Of a stretch of DNA of 13,360 bases, positions 1 to 7,587 are shown in pieces. This DNA is from Saccoglossus kowalevskii. Its lineage: Eukaryota > Hemichordata > Enteropneusta > Harrimaniidae. Both the position numbers and the translations under genes were made by a program. The notes below the pieces were generated by a model, which saw only the letters and a list, made by a program, of their open reading frames with translations, did not search any database and was not told the DNA's origin. The first letter of the stretch is position 1. Each line of letters opens with the position of its first letter. The DNA lies in assembly GCF_000003605.2 (NCBI RefSeq), contig NW_003157269.1:4236-17595 (forward strand), in the 5' to 3' direction.

Positions 1-2
1 AA

Positions 3-46
3 ATGTAGATTAGTAGACTGGTAGATGTAGATTAGTAGACTTGAAG
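3..46. repeat. Two-copy 22-bp tandem repeat at the window edge
   Basis: The 17-base word ATGTAGATTAGTAGACT occurs at 3 and again at 25, giving a 22-bp period. Two copies are visible, and the second degenerates after about 42. The array may continue upstream of the window. No function is apparent. Confidence 0.7.
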
Positions 47-655
47 AATAATGGACTCATACAATACTAGAATACCAGTATTAGTAAACTTGTAGTAGAC
101 ACACTTTGAGTGTCCACTCTGTTCATTCAGAATATTTGTTCCAATTCAGATGAACATTTATAACTTTTATATTTCACGATTATTTTGATGTGTGATAATC
201 AATTAAACATTTATTTGGAGAGCTTGTTTCTGGAGTTATAGAATGGTACAGAAACCTTGAAACTCTATACATTATTCATCAGGGCCTATAATGGTACAAT
301 GTGGGGATATTTTAAAACTATTTGTAATTTATTAAAAAGTTAATGTTTTTCCTGGATATTTATCTATTACCCGGGGCAGCTAAACATACTGTACTCATAT
401 TTACTCAGATCAAAAACACAGTCAATACATCCCTTAGATGGTGATGTTCACTGATAAGGGGAACACTGGAGGGCTGAAAGTCCAAATAATTCAATCAATA
501 ATATTTATCATTATACATCTGTTACCATAACGGCATAAGCGTGCCATGATTTTGAGATATTTTATGGGGTATTTTCATCCTACCATATTAGGAAATGGGA
601 ATTCCAAATACGGAATGATTATGCGCATAAATGTCCGCTAATAATAAAAACAAAC
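47..655. other. AT-rich intergenic DNA
   Basis: I see no gene here. All frames are broken by frequent stops, and no donor or acceptor joins open segments. An RFX half-site-like word (GTTACCAT) lies at 521. The stretch just before 656 is A-rich and ends in the start context AACATGG, so its last 100 bases could act as a leader or promoter for the small reading frame that follows. Confidence 0.5.
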
Positions 656-713
656 ATGGCTGCCAACAGTTTGACCAGAATCTGTTCTAAACTTTTTGAA
701 TTTTGACATTCCC

Positions 714-899
714 ATGATATATCCTTGGATGGAAAAGATGTATAATAAGATTATTACGAGAATACCTCAAAGTATGCACGAAAACAGTATAGCTGGAGTA
801 TCGACCGACACGCAGCAGAGATCATTGCACGGCATACTGTCTGTACTGTCTATTCTCGTAATAACCTTATATTATTTTTTACTGGTACACCCGAGGTGA
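714..899 (+). CDS. Possible tail-anchored miniprotein (61 aa), unrecognised
   Basis: This ATG-initiated frame encodes 61 residues. The N-terminal two thirds is polar (for example ENSIAGVSTDTQQRS). It is followed by one hydrophobic segment of about 18 residues (GILSVLSILVITLYYFLL) and a short VHPR tail, which is the layout of a single-pass C-terminally anchored membrane protein. An AATAAA at 938-943 follows the stop by 39 bases. Upstream, an ATG at 656 in a strong start context opens a 16-codon frame that ends at 704-706 in a different phase; the two frames would be continuous if the T5 run at 693-697 were one base shorter. It could therefore be a real small gene with a frameshift or assembly error, a uORF plus main ORF, or chance. 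I recognise no family. Confidence 0.28.
   Translation: MIYPWMEKMYNKIITRIPQSMHENSIAGVSTDTQQRSLHGILSVLSILVITLYYFLLVHPR
751..864. repeat. Inverted repeat with perfect 14-bp arms
   Basis: TTATTACGAGAATA at 751-764 is exactly complementary to TATTCTCGTAATAA at 851-864. Nested inside are AGTATGC (771-777) and GCATACT (832-838). The whole 114 bp can fold into a long interrupted stem. It lies inside the small reading frame at 714-899. It could be a MITE remnant or an RNA structure. Confidence 0.6.
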
Positions 900-937
900 A
901 AAAGAGTTATTACATGATAAGTTATTTTCTGAAAGTC

Positions 938-943
938 AATAAA
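938..943 (+). terminator. Candidate poly(A) signal AATAAA
   Basis: A canonical AATAAA lies 39 bases after the stop of the 714-899 reading frame. AATAAA is common in AT-rich DNA, so this supports that gene only weakly. Confidence 0.3.
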
Positions 944-1050
944 ACACAATTGCATGCATCAATATCACCTGATCAGTATTTGTTTAAAGACTACATGTCT
1001 CTACTTTTCAAACATCTTAGTATTGAAATTGACAAAAATGGTCAGAAAAC

Positions 1051-1078
1051 TTAAAATTCTGCAATTTGTTTTAATGAA
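1051..1078 (-). CDS. Possible third exon of the minus-strand acidic gene
   Basis: On the minus strand a pyrimidine-containing acceptor (ending CCCTAAATTTAG) precedes 28 bases that, entered in the phase left by the exon at 1282-1249, read CSLKQIAEF and then a stop. The total coding length 178+34+28 is divisible by three and gives 79 residues. Several other acceptors in this interval give an immediate stop or a different short tail, so this is the best of several weak options. No AATAAA follows closely. Confidence 0.2.
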
Positions 1079-1248
1079 CTAAATTTAGGGATTGGTGAGA
1101 ATTTGTGTATCTTCTGGTACCCTTGGAATTTTAATTTTTACAATTTAAGGTAAGAAATTGATAGTTGAATTCAACTCTGTATGGATATTAGAGTGGCTTA
1201 TTATCAGACAAAATTTATGAATTAATATATTTATTAACCAATACTTAC

Positions 1249-1282
1249 CAAAATGCAATCAGATTCCTTGCACTTTCTTTTA
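1249..1282 (-). CDS. 34-nt internal exon of the minus-strand acidic gene
   Basis: Read on the minus strand, a T-rich acceptor (TTTGTTTATTTTATAG) is followed by 34 bases and then a near-consensus donor, TTG|GTAAGTATT. Entered in the phase left by the exon at 2717-2540 (one base carried over), it is open and reads V-KESARNLIAF with two bases carried out. In another phase it would also be open (KRKCKESDCIL), so the frame depends on whether an unseen exon lies between. Both flanking splice sites are strong for such a short interval. The first intron would be 1257 bases long. Confidence 0.4.
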
Positions 1283-2187
1283 CTATAAAATAAACAAATG
1301 TAGAAAAATGGCAACTGCATCTGAGTATGACAATGTCTGTTTCTGTATACATGTAATTGATAATTTCATCATGTGACAATTAAATAATGAGTTCAGATAA
1401 GCTCCACAAAAGTTTAGAGAGAATTTGAAAAAGAAATACAAGCTGGCTATCGGCTGGCTTTGCCATTTCATAATGATAGATTAACGGTTGATTTGATAAG
1501 TCATTTCTACCTGCTTCACTGCCAGGAACATGATTTTTAAGGTGAACAAGGAAATTTCAGTTCGTTCCCCACCTCTCGTCTGACTGATACTCATGGTCCC
1601 ACATGTGCAGAAACTGCCACATGTAAGACTCGGCAGATGCAACCTTTTCATATACACTTATTATTATCATTCTCAACAATATTTTCAACTTATTGTTTGT
1701 ATTATTTACATGTGTTACTGTGTTACTAATTTGACAGATAACTGTGCACAATTTAGATATGTGTCAGTTTTAAAATCTATCTAAATGTTAAGTTAGGATT
1801 GGACCGTACTATTTATGTGTATGCACCACTATTTACTTTAAATAATGTTGAATATGTATCCTAACATGTATGATATATTTACTAAATTTGAACAAAGCAT
1901 TACCAAGATACAACATTACAAGAAAAAAAGAGACTGATTACAAACCACATCAAGGTTACGACTCGGTTAGCCTCGCTCAACTGGCTCATAACCAGTCTTG
2001 TGATTGGTTTTTGACAACTTCTGAAAAGGCCACGCCTCCAAATGTGTTGTTCGTTTTGGGCAAACCGTTAATTATTCATAAATGGAGTCAATTTGTGTAG
2101 TTTTCTTTATTTATTCTGCAGATATCGGTAAAATGTAGGTAAGGCTTTGGCGAAATTTGAAAAAGCAACTAATATTCTTCAACCTGG

Positions 2188-2248
2188 TATTTTTTTTTAG
2201 ATTTTATTTTTCATTTTTTTTGACTGTTTTTTTCAGTTTAAAAAAAGT
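2188..2248 (-). repeat. T-rich tract, possibly a retroposon A-tail in minus orientation
   Basis: Long T runs (9, 8 and 7 bases) with few interruptions occupy this stretch. On the minus strand it reads as an A-rich tail containing AATAAA, lying downstream of the dispersed repeat at 2364-2316. That arrangement is what a decayed retroposon inserted on the minus strand would leave. No target-site duplication was found. Confidence 0.35.
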
Positions 2249-2315
2249 GAGCTGGCTGGAGCCTTCATCCCTTGTCTATTTCTTACATTAGATACCAGCC
2301 GATACCCTCCCCCCG

Positions 2316-2364
2316 CTCATAGGGAGTGCGTACAGTTTATCATAGTTCCTGGCCTCCCTGTGGT
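2316..2364 (+). repeat. Dispersed 49-bp repeat, copy A
   Basis: This 49-base segment begins CTCATAGGGAGTGCGTA and contains ATAGTTCCTGG and TCCCTGTGGT. It matches the reverse complement of 10459-10507 at 44 of 49 positions without gaps. Similarity stops sharply on both sides. Such a match is far beyond chance and marks a mobile or formerly mobile sequence family. I cannot name the family. Confidence 0.75.
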
Positions 2365-2499
2365 GAAACCCTGGTAACTGCAGTCCTTAGATTAAGGTTA
2401 CACCCTGTGGGTTACACCACAGTCAGCTGACTGTAAGTATCACGGCCCTACGACAAACACTTGTATTCTTGTGGTTTATGGTTACAGGGAGGTCAGGAT
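2352..2499. repeat. Fold-back with a central 16-bp perfect palindrome
   Basis: TCCTGGCCTCCCTGT at 2352 pairs with ACAGGGAGGTCAGGA ending at 2499, with one non-Watson-Crick position, over about 115 bases. Within the loop, ACAGTCAGCTGACTGT (2419-2434) is its own reverse complement. The centre contains the E-box CAGCTG. It overlaps the dispersed repeat copy A, so the fold-back may belong to that element. Confidence 0.55.
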
Positions 2500-2539
2500 C
2501 GAAATCAGAACGCACATGAATATATCAACAATAACTTAC

Positions 2540-2717
2540 CTATAATTCTACTTTGATTCGAAATGAAGTAGCCGTCATCGACATCAGATTGATGACGTTC
2601 TGATATTTCATCGTTTTCTTCAAGTTCATTGTCAAATTCCCCTTTCTGTATACTTGTGTTATTCTGCGAAAAGTCGTCCATTTTCAACTCAACTTCATTT
2701 CGCGGAATTAGTTCCAT
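2540..2717 (-). CDS. First coding exon of an unrecognised acidic protein
   Basis: On the minus strand an ATG at 2717 opens 59 codons plus one base and ends in a consensus donor, AATTATAG|GTAAGT. The encoded peptide starts MELIPRNEVELK and is hydrophilic and strongly acidic, with runs such as NELEENDEISE and SDVDDGYF, and no membrane or signal segment. A second in-frame ATG (AAAATGGACG) at residue 13 has a better start context and may be the true start. A TATAAA lies 33 bases upstream. The frame continues past the donor only to a nearby stop, as expected for read-through into an intron. The acidic N-terminus resembles a disordered tail, but I recognise no family. The exon call is moderately sure and the function is unknown. 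Confidence 0.5.
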
Positions 2718-2749
2718 CTAAACTAATATCGTCCCAACTACATGAGGGA

Positions 2750-2755
2750 TTTATA
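2750..2755 (-). promoter_or_regulatory. TATA box candidate for the minus-strand acidic gene
   Basis: TATAAA on the minus strand (GGTATAAATCCC) lies 33 bases before the ATG at 2717. If it is used, transcription would start about 5-10 bases before that ATG, leaving a very short leader. That favours initiation at the second, better-placed ATG. Confidence 0.35.
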
Positions 2756-3190
2756 CCAGTAACACACAAAACAGCTGACAATTTCATGTTTTGAATGCCG
2801 CCCTCGACGACGGAACTGAATTACAAAGTTAGAGGGCGCAGTTATAGCCGTTCCTTTCAATCGGCTGTTCATTTACCATTCAAAAACTATAATCTCCTCA
2901 AAAAATCTGGGTTTTAAAAAGTGTCAAAAAATGTAAATTTCCTTTAACGTTGTGTCCTATTAAATTGTTCTAAAATAGCCATTTTTGACAAATATTAGGG
3001 CATTGTCAAGTTTCTCAGAATACGTCACAGTAACACACAAAAAGATGCTATTGTATGATGCCATTGGAAATTAGCATCATTATTTTACATAATTTAATGA
3101 ACATTGTCATGTGATTTATGATCAACTTTTTTTCAAAAATTATGAGTAGGTTTCTACTTTTATCTACCTAGTCAACAAGCGCAGTGTGCA

Positions 3191-3200
3191 ATGACGTCAT
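3191..3200. promoter_or_regulatory. CRE palindrome ATGACGTCAT
   Basis: A perfect 10-base palindrome contains TGACGTCA, the CREB/ATF consensus. It lies 474 bases upstream of the ATG at 2717 on the minus strand. Binding is inferred from the motif only. Confidence 0.4.
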
Positions 3201-3486
3201 TATTGTCTTGGTGACAGTCACGGTTCTCCGATTTTAGTGAATATTTATTGTATATTTATTTATTACTATCTATAACTGCTCTTACGATTGTATATGTATC
3301 GTATTTGTTCTATTAAAAGCGCATATAAACAGAAATTACATTTGTAATTGGATTACTTTTTTATCATCGTTGTGAAGAATACTCACGATATACAACGTAC
3401 GACAAATGATAAACGTCTACCAAACTGATTATTACATATTTTCACCATATGTAATCAAACCAAGTTGTGTGATATGGTGGAAATAT

Positions 3487-3500
3487 TTTACCATAGCAAC
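3487..3500. promoter_or_regulatory. RFX X-box-like site
   Basis: TTTACCATAGCAAC matches the RFX X-box consensus GTHNYYATRRNAAC at 13 of 14 positions. No ciliary gene is recognised nearby. Matches of this quality are not much more frequent here than chance predicts. Confidence 0.2.
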
Positions 3501-3860
3501 CAATGTAAACAGACTCGATAATCGATTTGTTATGGGTGCTTGACTTGTGTTTTGTCCGAAACGTAGTTTCATGACCCATGAAGTTTTTAACTCTAATTTG
3601 TGAACAGCATAAAATAAAATTATCGTGTAAACGGCAAGAAAATCTGACCATTTCTCATAATGGTAGCGAACAACCGTACACTGTTAAAAATAGATGCTCG
3701 AAGATAACTAATAGTTTTGCCTCCATGAGCTACAGTCTGAGATGCCTGAGTGACTCCATCTTCGGTAACAGTGGTCGATAGAGGGCGGACATCATTCTCA
3801 CCTGGTATTATGATAGTGGTTGACACCGTTACGATGTTAATAAAGTTACCAATTTACTAT

Positions 3861-3955
3861 AGTGTGTTGTTGTAAATCAATCCTGACATTCCATGTACGA
3901 CCGGCACTATACTACAATATGATGCACAAGCTACAAGTTCGACATAGCAGTACAG
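3861..3955 (+). other. Candidate 5' exon of the leucine-rich-repeat gene
   Basis: The segment ends in an excellent donor, CAG|GTAAGTT, at 3956, and may begin after an acceptor-like TTTACTATAG. It contains an ATG pair at 3919 and 3922. Joined to the acceptor at 6221, that frame stops two codons into the next exon, so the exon would act as a leader with a short uORF rather than extend the protein. The link to 6222 is inferred from position and strand only. It may belong to another transcript. Confidence 0.28.
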
Positions 3956-4042
3956 GTAAGTTGGACAACTCATTGCTAGATATACATACATATACCGGTT
4001 TGTTGGGCTAAACTGAATGCCATCGACACTTTCTTAATTTAT

Positions 4043-4242
4043 TCAACGAACCATGCTGAAATCAATAACAACGTATAATGCTGTTCCAAAGCGAACCATG
4101 GGCGTAGCGTGCATAAATAGAACATGAAACGAGGTCGTTCCATTTGTAGGATATGTTAACGCGAGTGTCGAGCCAGCAGACCCGGTGCATATACAGGCGA
4201 TCTCAGATCTATTATCACGTTGACACCGTGTGCTGGGTACTA
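4043..4242 (-). CDS. Candidate terminal exon (E4) of an antisense gene
   Basis: On the minus strand a good acceptor (GTGATATTTTTGCAG) opens 200 bases that stay in frame to a TGA at 4045-4043. The peptide starts VVPSTRCQRDN, has a small cysteine cluster (ACICTG), then a mostly uncharged stretch (LALTYPTNGTTSFHVLF), and ends VVIDFSMVR. AATAAA overlaps the stop codon, which would give a very short 3' UTR. Entered in phase 1, it fits exactly the base carried out of the exon at 5630-5590. Alternatively it is a single-exon frame from an ATG at 4276. I recognise no domain. Confidence 0.33.
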
Positions 4243-5589
4243 CTGCAAAAATATCACATAGCGGTGATTTGAACATTGTTTTTACATGACTTTGACCCGA
4301 GTAGTGAAACTAACAGCTGTCTGAACTTTACTCTAAATAGATTTATACGGACTTGAAACAAGATGAGACATGTTCGCGAGGAATGTTGTTTATTGGTTTT
4401 CTATTGTTATTATTATAGCCTTGTGTTTTCTGTATATACAGGACAAGGCATGCATTTTATTAGTATAAAACACCCATGATATTCTTACAAGAAGAGTTCT
4501 GAAGTCAAAATAGAAATCACTGTCGGTAAGCTGTTTACTTTCATATGCTTTCTCGCGAGATTCCGTCAACGGACGTGTTATACATGGAGGGCATGTTGGT
4601 GTTCTCCTGAATACTTCACTAATATTTTCCCAATATCAAATTATATATTTGTCCCTCCCTAATCGATAGTCCACCGTAGTCTGGTTGACCACGCCCACTT
4701 TCATATACCTTGGTCGAAAGTTGGCCACGTTCACATTTAACGCCTAGGTCAAGTGAGCTGACCTCAATCACACGCTATAAATTGTGATCCTAATGACTTT
4801 GTGACTAAAAGACACAACATTCACCATTCATCTTCTTTCTATTTATAATATTGGGAATAGGGAACAAGGCGATATCATATAATACGGAACGTGGTGGTAC
4901 AAACACAATAGCGATTTGTTTAATAGCATAGTTGTCAAATCTTATCACAAATACACGATCGTGTATCTAGGCTTTGTTGTTTGGACATACTTGCGTTGGT
5001 TGGCTTCAAAAATACATTTGGCTCCATTGACCCAATAACGCGATTAATTTTATGATATACATCGTAGAGACTTTCTTGTATGTATGTGTAAGTAGATTAC
5101 GTTCCCACTTTGTATTATACGTAGAACACCGCAGATTATTCACCGACCACCGTGAGTAATAATAAAATCAGTTTGGCAACAAATCCTAAATTTGGGAACA
5201 CCGAACTGACTTCTTGACAGTAACAATGTCATGGTATTTAATCACCAAATCAAATACGATTTTATTTTTTATTGGTGTAATTTGCATGTTTTAGGGCATC
5301 GTTAAATTCGATTCCGTGATTCTGAAGCATAAGATTTTTTATGAATTGCACCAACCCAAAACATTTTAATACATAATAAGAGACATCGAACGATTTTCTG
5401 CAGGTCTCACAAAGTGGAAATACAACTGTGTAACATGTATAACTGTGTAATTAATGACCATGAAGACAAGTTAATGCACAATCCCGGTGTAAACCAGGCC
5501 CGGTCGAACACGTATATATTCGTGCGACATCCATTAATGTATATATTGCAATCAGTGGCGTTGACTGTCCATTGTATGTGCACATTTAC
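4243..5589. other. Non-coding stretch (inferred introns on both strands)
   Basis: No open segment has supporting splice signals here. The notable content is a possible control region at 4684-4781 and weak inverted repeats at 5169-5208 (CAGTTTGG and CCGAACTG) and 5272-5354 (TTGGTGTAATT and AATTGCACCAA). A donor-like GTGAGT lies at 5151 and an acceptor-like TTTTCTGCAG ends at 5403 on the plus strand, so alternative 5' exons of the downstream gene are possible. Confidence 0.35.
4684..4781 (+). promoter_or_regulatory. Possible promoter/enhancer cluster
   Basis: Within 100 bases there are two related 15-mers (GTTGACCACGCCCAC at 4684 and GTTGGCCACGTTCAC at 4720; 12 of 15 identical), the first with a KLF/Sp-type CCACGCCC core. 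They are followed by AGGTCA and TGACCT (4746-4764) arranged as an inverted pair with 7 bases between, as in nuclear-receptor half-sites, and by TATAAA at 4776-4781. The order would suit a plus-strand promoter starting near 4805-4815. No transcript evidence is available. Confidence 0.3.
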
Positions 5590-5630
5590 CCAGAGAAGAG
5601 ATCTTCTCCTTTTTGGCGTTCAGTCCAAAT
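5590..5630 (-). CDS. Candidate exon E3 of the antisense gene (41 nt)
   Basis: On the minus strand an acceptor (CAAATATTACCCCAG) is followed by 41 bases and a donor of the form CTGG|GTAAAT. In the phase delivered by the exon at 5788-5726 it is open and reads R-FGLNAKKEKISSL, with one base carried out. The intron separating it from that exon would be 95 bases. The donor is weaker than the others in the chain. Confidence 0.3.
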
Positions 5631-5725
5631 CTGGGGTAATATTTGAACTATACCGAGGGTCACGGATCTGGTGAAACAACCACCGTTGTTCTTGAGAAGT
5701 TTGATACATCGTTGTTCGTACTCAC

Positions 5726-5788
5726 CTGAGTGATGCTTTGTGTTCACATATATCTTGTTTCACTGTTGTGGTAGCGAATGACCTCGAA
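5726..5788 (-). CDS. Candidate exon E2 of the antisense gene (63 nt)
   Basis: On the minus strand an acceptor with a pyrimidine run (ATACTTTCTTTTAAAATTTAG) precedes 63 bases that end in a strong donor, CAG|GTGAGTACG. Two of the three frames contain stops. The open one takes two bases from the previous exon and passes two on, reading SRSFATTTVKQDICEHKASL. The exon lies antisense within the inferred first intron of the leucine-rich-repeat gene. The splice sites are good, and the product is not recognised. Confidence 0.35.
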
Positions 5789-5863
5789 CTAAATTTTAAA
5801 AGAAAGTATATGCCTAGCTAATTGTCTCTCTAGTTATTTGATTCGGTGAAAGCATGAATATAT

Positions 5864-5869
5864 CACGTG
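5864..5869. promoter_or_regulatory. CACGTG E-box upstream of the LRR gene
   Basis: TATCACGTGACTT contains the palindromic E-box bound by USF/MITF/TFE/MYC-type bHLH-zip factors. It is the first of six CACGTG copies between 5864 and 8536. Confidence 0.35.
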
Positions 5870-6037
5870 ACTTCGTTCAAATTTTATTTTTATATCGTCT
5901 AATATCACATTGACATTCCTTGTCAATTTTATTTTCCAAAATGATTTACGATTTACATGCACCATGCTGTACAAATACATAGAACTGTTGCTTTTTAGTT
6001 TGGTCTGGTTCATTCGTTAATAATTTGTTGCACGTAC

Positions 6038-6088
6038 CTGTTATTACACATAAACTGTCGACACAGTTTGGATATTTTACCCACAATG
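6038..6088 (-). CDS. Candidate exon E1 of the antisense gene
   Basis: On the minus strand the segment ends in a strong donor, AACAG|GTACGT, and may begin at the acceptor ACTGTTTTCTAAAAG. It reads IVGKISKLCRQFMCNN and carries out two bases, matching the phase needed by the exon at 5788. The same frame stays open upstream to about 6201, so the exon may be longer. A possible start is the ATG near its end (MCNN). It overlaps the presumed promoter of the plus-strand leucine-rich-repeat gene. Confidence 0.28.
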
Positions 6089-6168
6089 CTTTTAGAAAAC
6101 AGTAGCCATCCTATTTGTCTAATTTCAGAACATTTCTTGCACGAGTTATCGGTGATTGTTTTAAAGAT

Positions 6169-6192
6169 CACGTGCAAGACAAGGAACACGTG
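6169..6192. promoter_or_regulatory. Pair of CACGTG E-boxes just before the LRR exon
   Basis: CACGTG occurs at 6169-6174 and again at 6187-6192, 18 bases apart and about 35 bases before the acceptor at 6221. Spaced E-boxes of this kind are typical bHLH-zip targets. If transcription of the leucine-rich-repeat gene begins locally, they would lie at its start. Confidence 0.35.
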
Positions 6193-6227
6193 ACTGATAT
6201 GCTATTTTTTGTCTCTCGTAGAATAAA

Positions 6228-7587
6228 ATGGATGATTGGAATCATAGTATTTACAATGGCACGTCACTTACCCTGTACAATATGGGATTACAAACGTTTC
6301 CCATAGAACTATGCAACCGTACATCTCTCATCAATATCCGTATGATCGGAAACAGTCTCACAGATCTACCTGTGCAGTTTCGCAATTTCCAGGAAGTCAT
6401 CTGGTTGGACATTAGCGAGAACGATTTTCAGGAAATACCATCACCAGTTATTGAACTGAGCTGTCTGAGATCAATATGGGCAAAATATAATAGAATTCAA
6501 TATATTCCTTTCCAGATTTCAAGGTTGCATAATTTAATATCGTTGTTTCTCTACTCCAATGATCTGGAGTACATCCCGAATGGTATCCTGGCATTAAGGC
6601 AGTTGGAATACTTGGATTTAGCTTATAACCGGATTACTGACATCCCAGATGGTATCGCTAACCTTACTAATTTAACCGCTTTAGATATGCACGGTAATTT
6701 CTTGGAAATCATTCCTGATGCGATATGTGAATTATTCAATCTACAAAAACTCAGCTTTAGGAAGAACGATATTATTTCGCTCCCCGCCAACTTTGGACGA
6801 AAACTGTCTAAACTACAACATTTAGATTTGAGTGAAAATAAACTTGTCACTCTGCCGGATTCAATCTGTGATTTGGTATCTTTAGAAAGTCTATACTTAA
6901 ATAACAATCATTTACAGAGTCTGCCGTTTTTGATGGGATGGCGCAGTCTTCCAAAGTTAACTCTAATCGAAGCCAACTATAACAACTTAGTCGAACTTCC
7001 CCAGGGAATATTCATGTTACGAAGGCTGAGGGCGCTGTTTGTAAAACACAACCAGATTGAGATGCTTCCAAAATACGTTGACCGCAAAACCACAGCCCTT
7101 CAGAAACTGATTGCAAGCGACAACCAGATATCAGTCATTCCAGTAGCCATCAACGACCTTATCAATTTGAATGAAATACAGTTAGATAAGAATAAAATTA
7201 CATCGTTACCAAAACAGTTTGGTTGTACTTTGCCGTGGTTGGAGATATTGTGTCTGGAACATAATGAAATTACTTCCATCCCAGAAAGTATCGGTCGCGT
7301 TACCAGGCTGTTAACATTTCTTCTAAACAACAACAATATCGGCAGTTTACCGGGAAGCTTCGGAAAACTTCGACGTTTACAAACCTTAGACATTAGCTAT
7401 AACAAGATTGCAAAGATTCCGATATCATTTAAAGATCTACGAAGTCTAGTCGATTTGAGGATACAAGGAAATAAGTTTGACAGTTTACCCGTCCAGCTGT
7501 TAGAAGAACTGATGGCACACAATCTGAAATACTTGGACTTAACAACTGAGTCTGCGCAGACCGATAACTATGTATCGGAGAACCAAG
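6228..7587 (+). CDS. Intracellular leucine-rich-repeat protein, SHOC2/PIRL type (main exon)
   Basis: The frame opens at an ATG in strong context (AAAATGG), six bases after a pyrimidine-rich acceptor (TTTTTTGTCTCTCGTAG). After a 13-residue leader the protein is 18 leucine-rich repeats (residues 14-435), mostly 23 long with the pattern LxLxxNxLxxLPxxIxxLxxL, as in SHOC2, PIRL and related cytosolic proteins. There is no signal peptide, membrane segment, LRRNT/LRRCT cysteine cap, kinase, IQ, PDZ or death domain. Such solenoids bind partner proteins; SHOC2 itself acts on RAS-RAF signalling, but orthology to SHOC2 is not shown. Repeats 8-15 alternate 24-25 and 23 residues. The frame runs on to a TAA at 7665-7667 (479 aa), but a donor (CCAAG|GTGACG) at 7588 probably splices it in phase 1 to 8108, giving 476 aa. 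The family call is sure; the exact orthologue and partner are unknown. Confidence 0.9.

Larger units (their letters stand above)
1283..2539 (-). other. Inferred first intron of the minus-strand gene
   Basis: This non-coding stretch is bounded by GTAAGT (2539 side) and TTTTATAG (1283 side) on the minus strand. It contains the T-rich tract, dispersed repeat and fold-back listed separately. Around 2010-2040 there is an inverted CCAAT box (GATTGG) and a GC/KLF-like word (GGCCACGCCTCC). The open frame at 1870-2100 on the plus strand has no splice or start support, so I do not call it a gene. Confidence 0.35.
2756..3860. other. Intergenic region between divergent transcription units
   Basis: No convincing gene is seen. 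The stretch lies upstream of the minus-strand acidic gene and of the possible 5' exon of the leucine-rich-repeat gene. It contains an AGAGGGCGC word (2831), a CRE palindrome (3191), an RFX-like site (3487) and an AGAGGGCGG word (3780). Two short overlapping open frames at 3578-3781 (+) and 3620-3826 (-) lack supported starts. A minus-strand donor-like CAG|GTGAGA at about 3801 could mark an unseen exon. Confidence 0.4.

Noticed and set aside
1870-2100. 76-codon plus-strand frame
   Set aside because: There are no start-context, splice or composition signs of coding. It lies in the inferred intron of a minus-strand gene.
5414-5674. 86-codon plus-strand frame
   Set aside because: It begins at GTG and its peptide has no family features. 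An acceptor precedes it (5403), but frames entered there stop early and no donor ends it.
6115-6306. 63-codon plus-strand frame overlapping the LRR start
   Set aside because: It is out of frame with the repeats, crosses the acceptor at 6221, and lacks an ATG at its first codon.
6623-6907. 94-codon open frame on the minus strand
   Set aside because: It is antisense to leucine-rich repeats. The regular repeat spacing keeps the opposite frame open, and there is no independent start or splice support.
7100-7393. 97-codon open frame on the minus strand
   Set aside because: It is another antisense shadow of the repeat-coding exon, with leucine and asparagine codons read backward.
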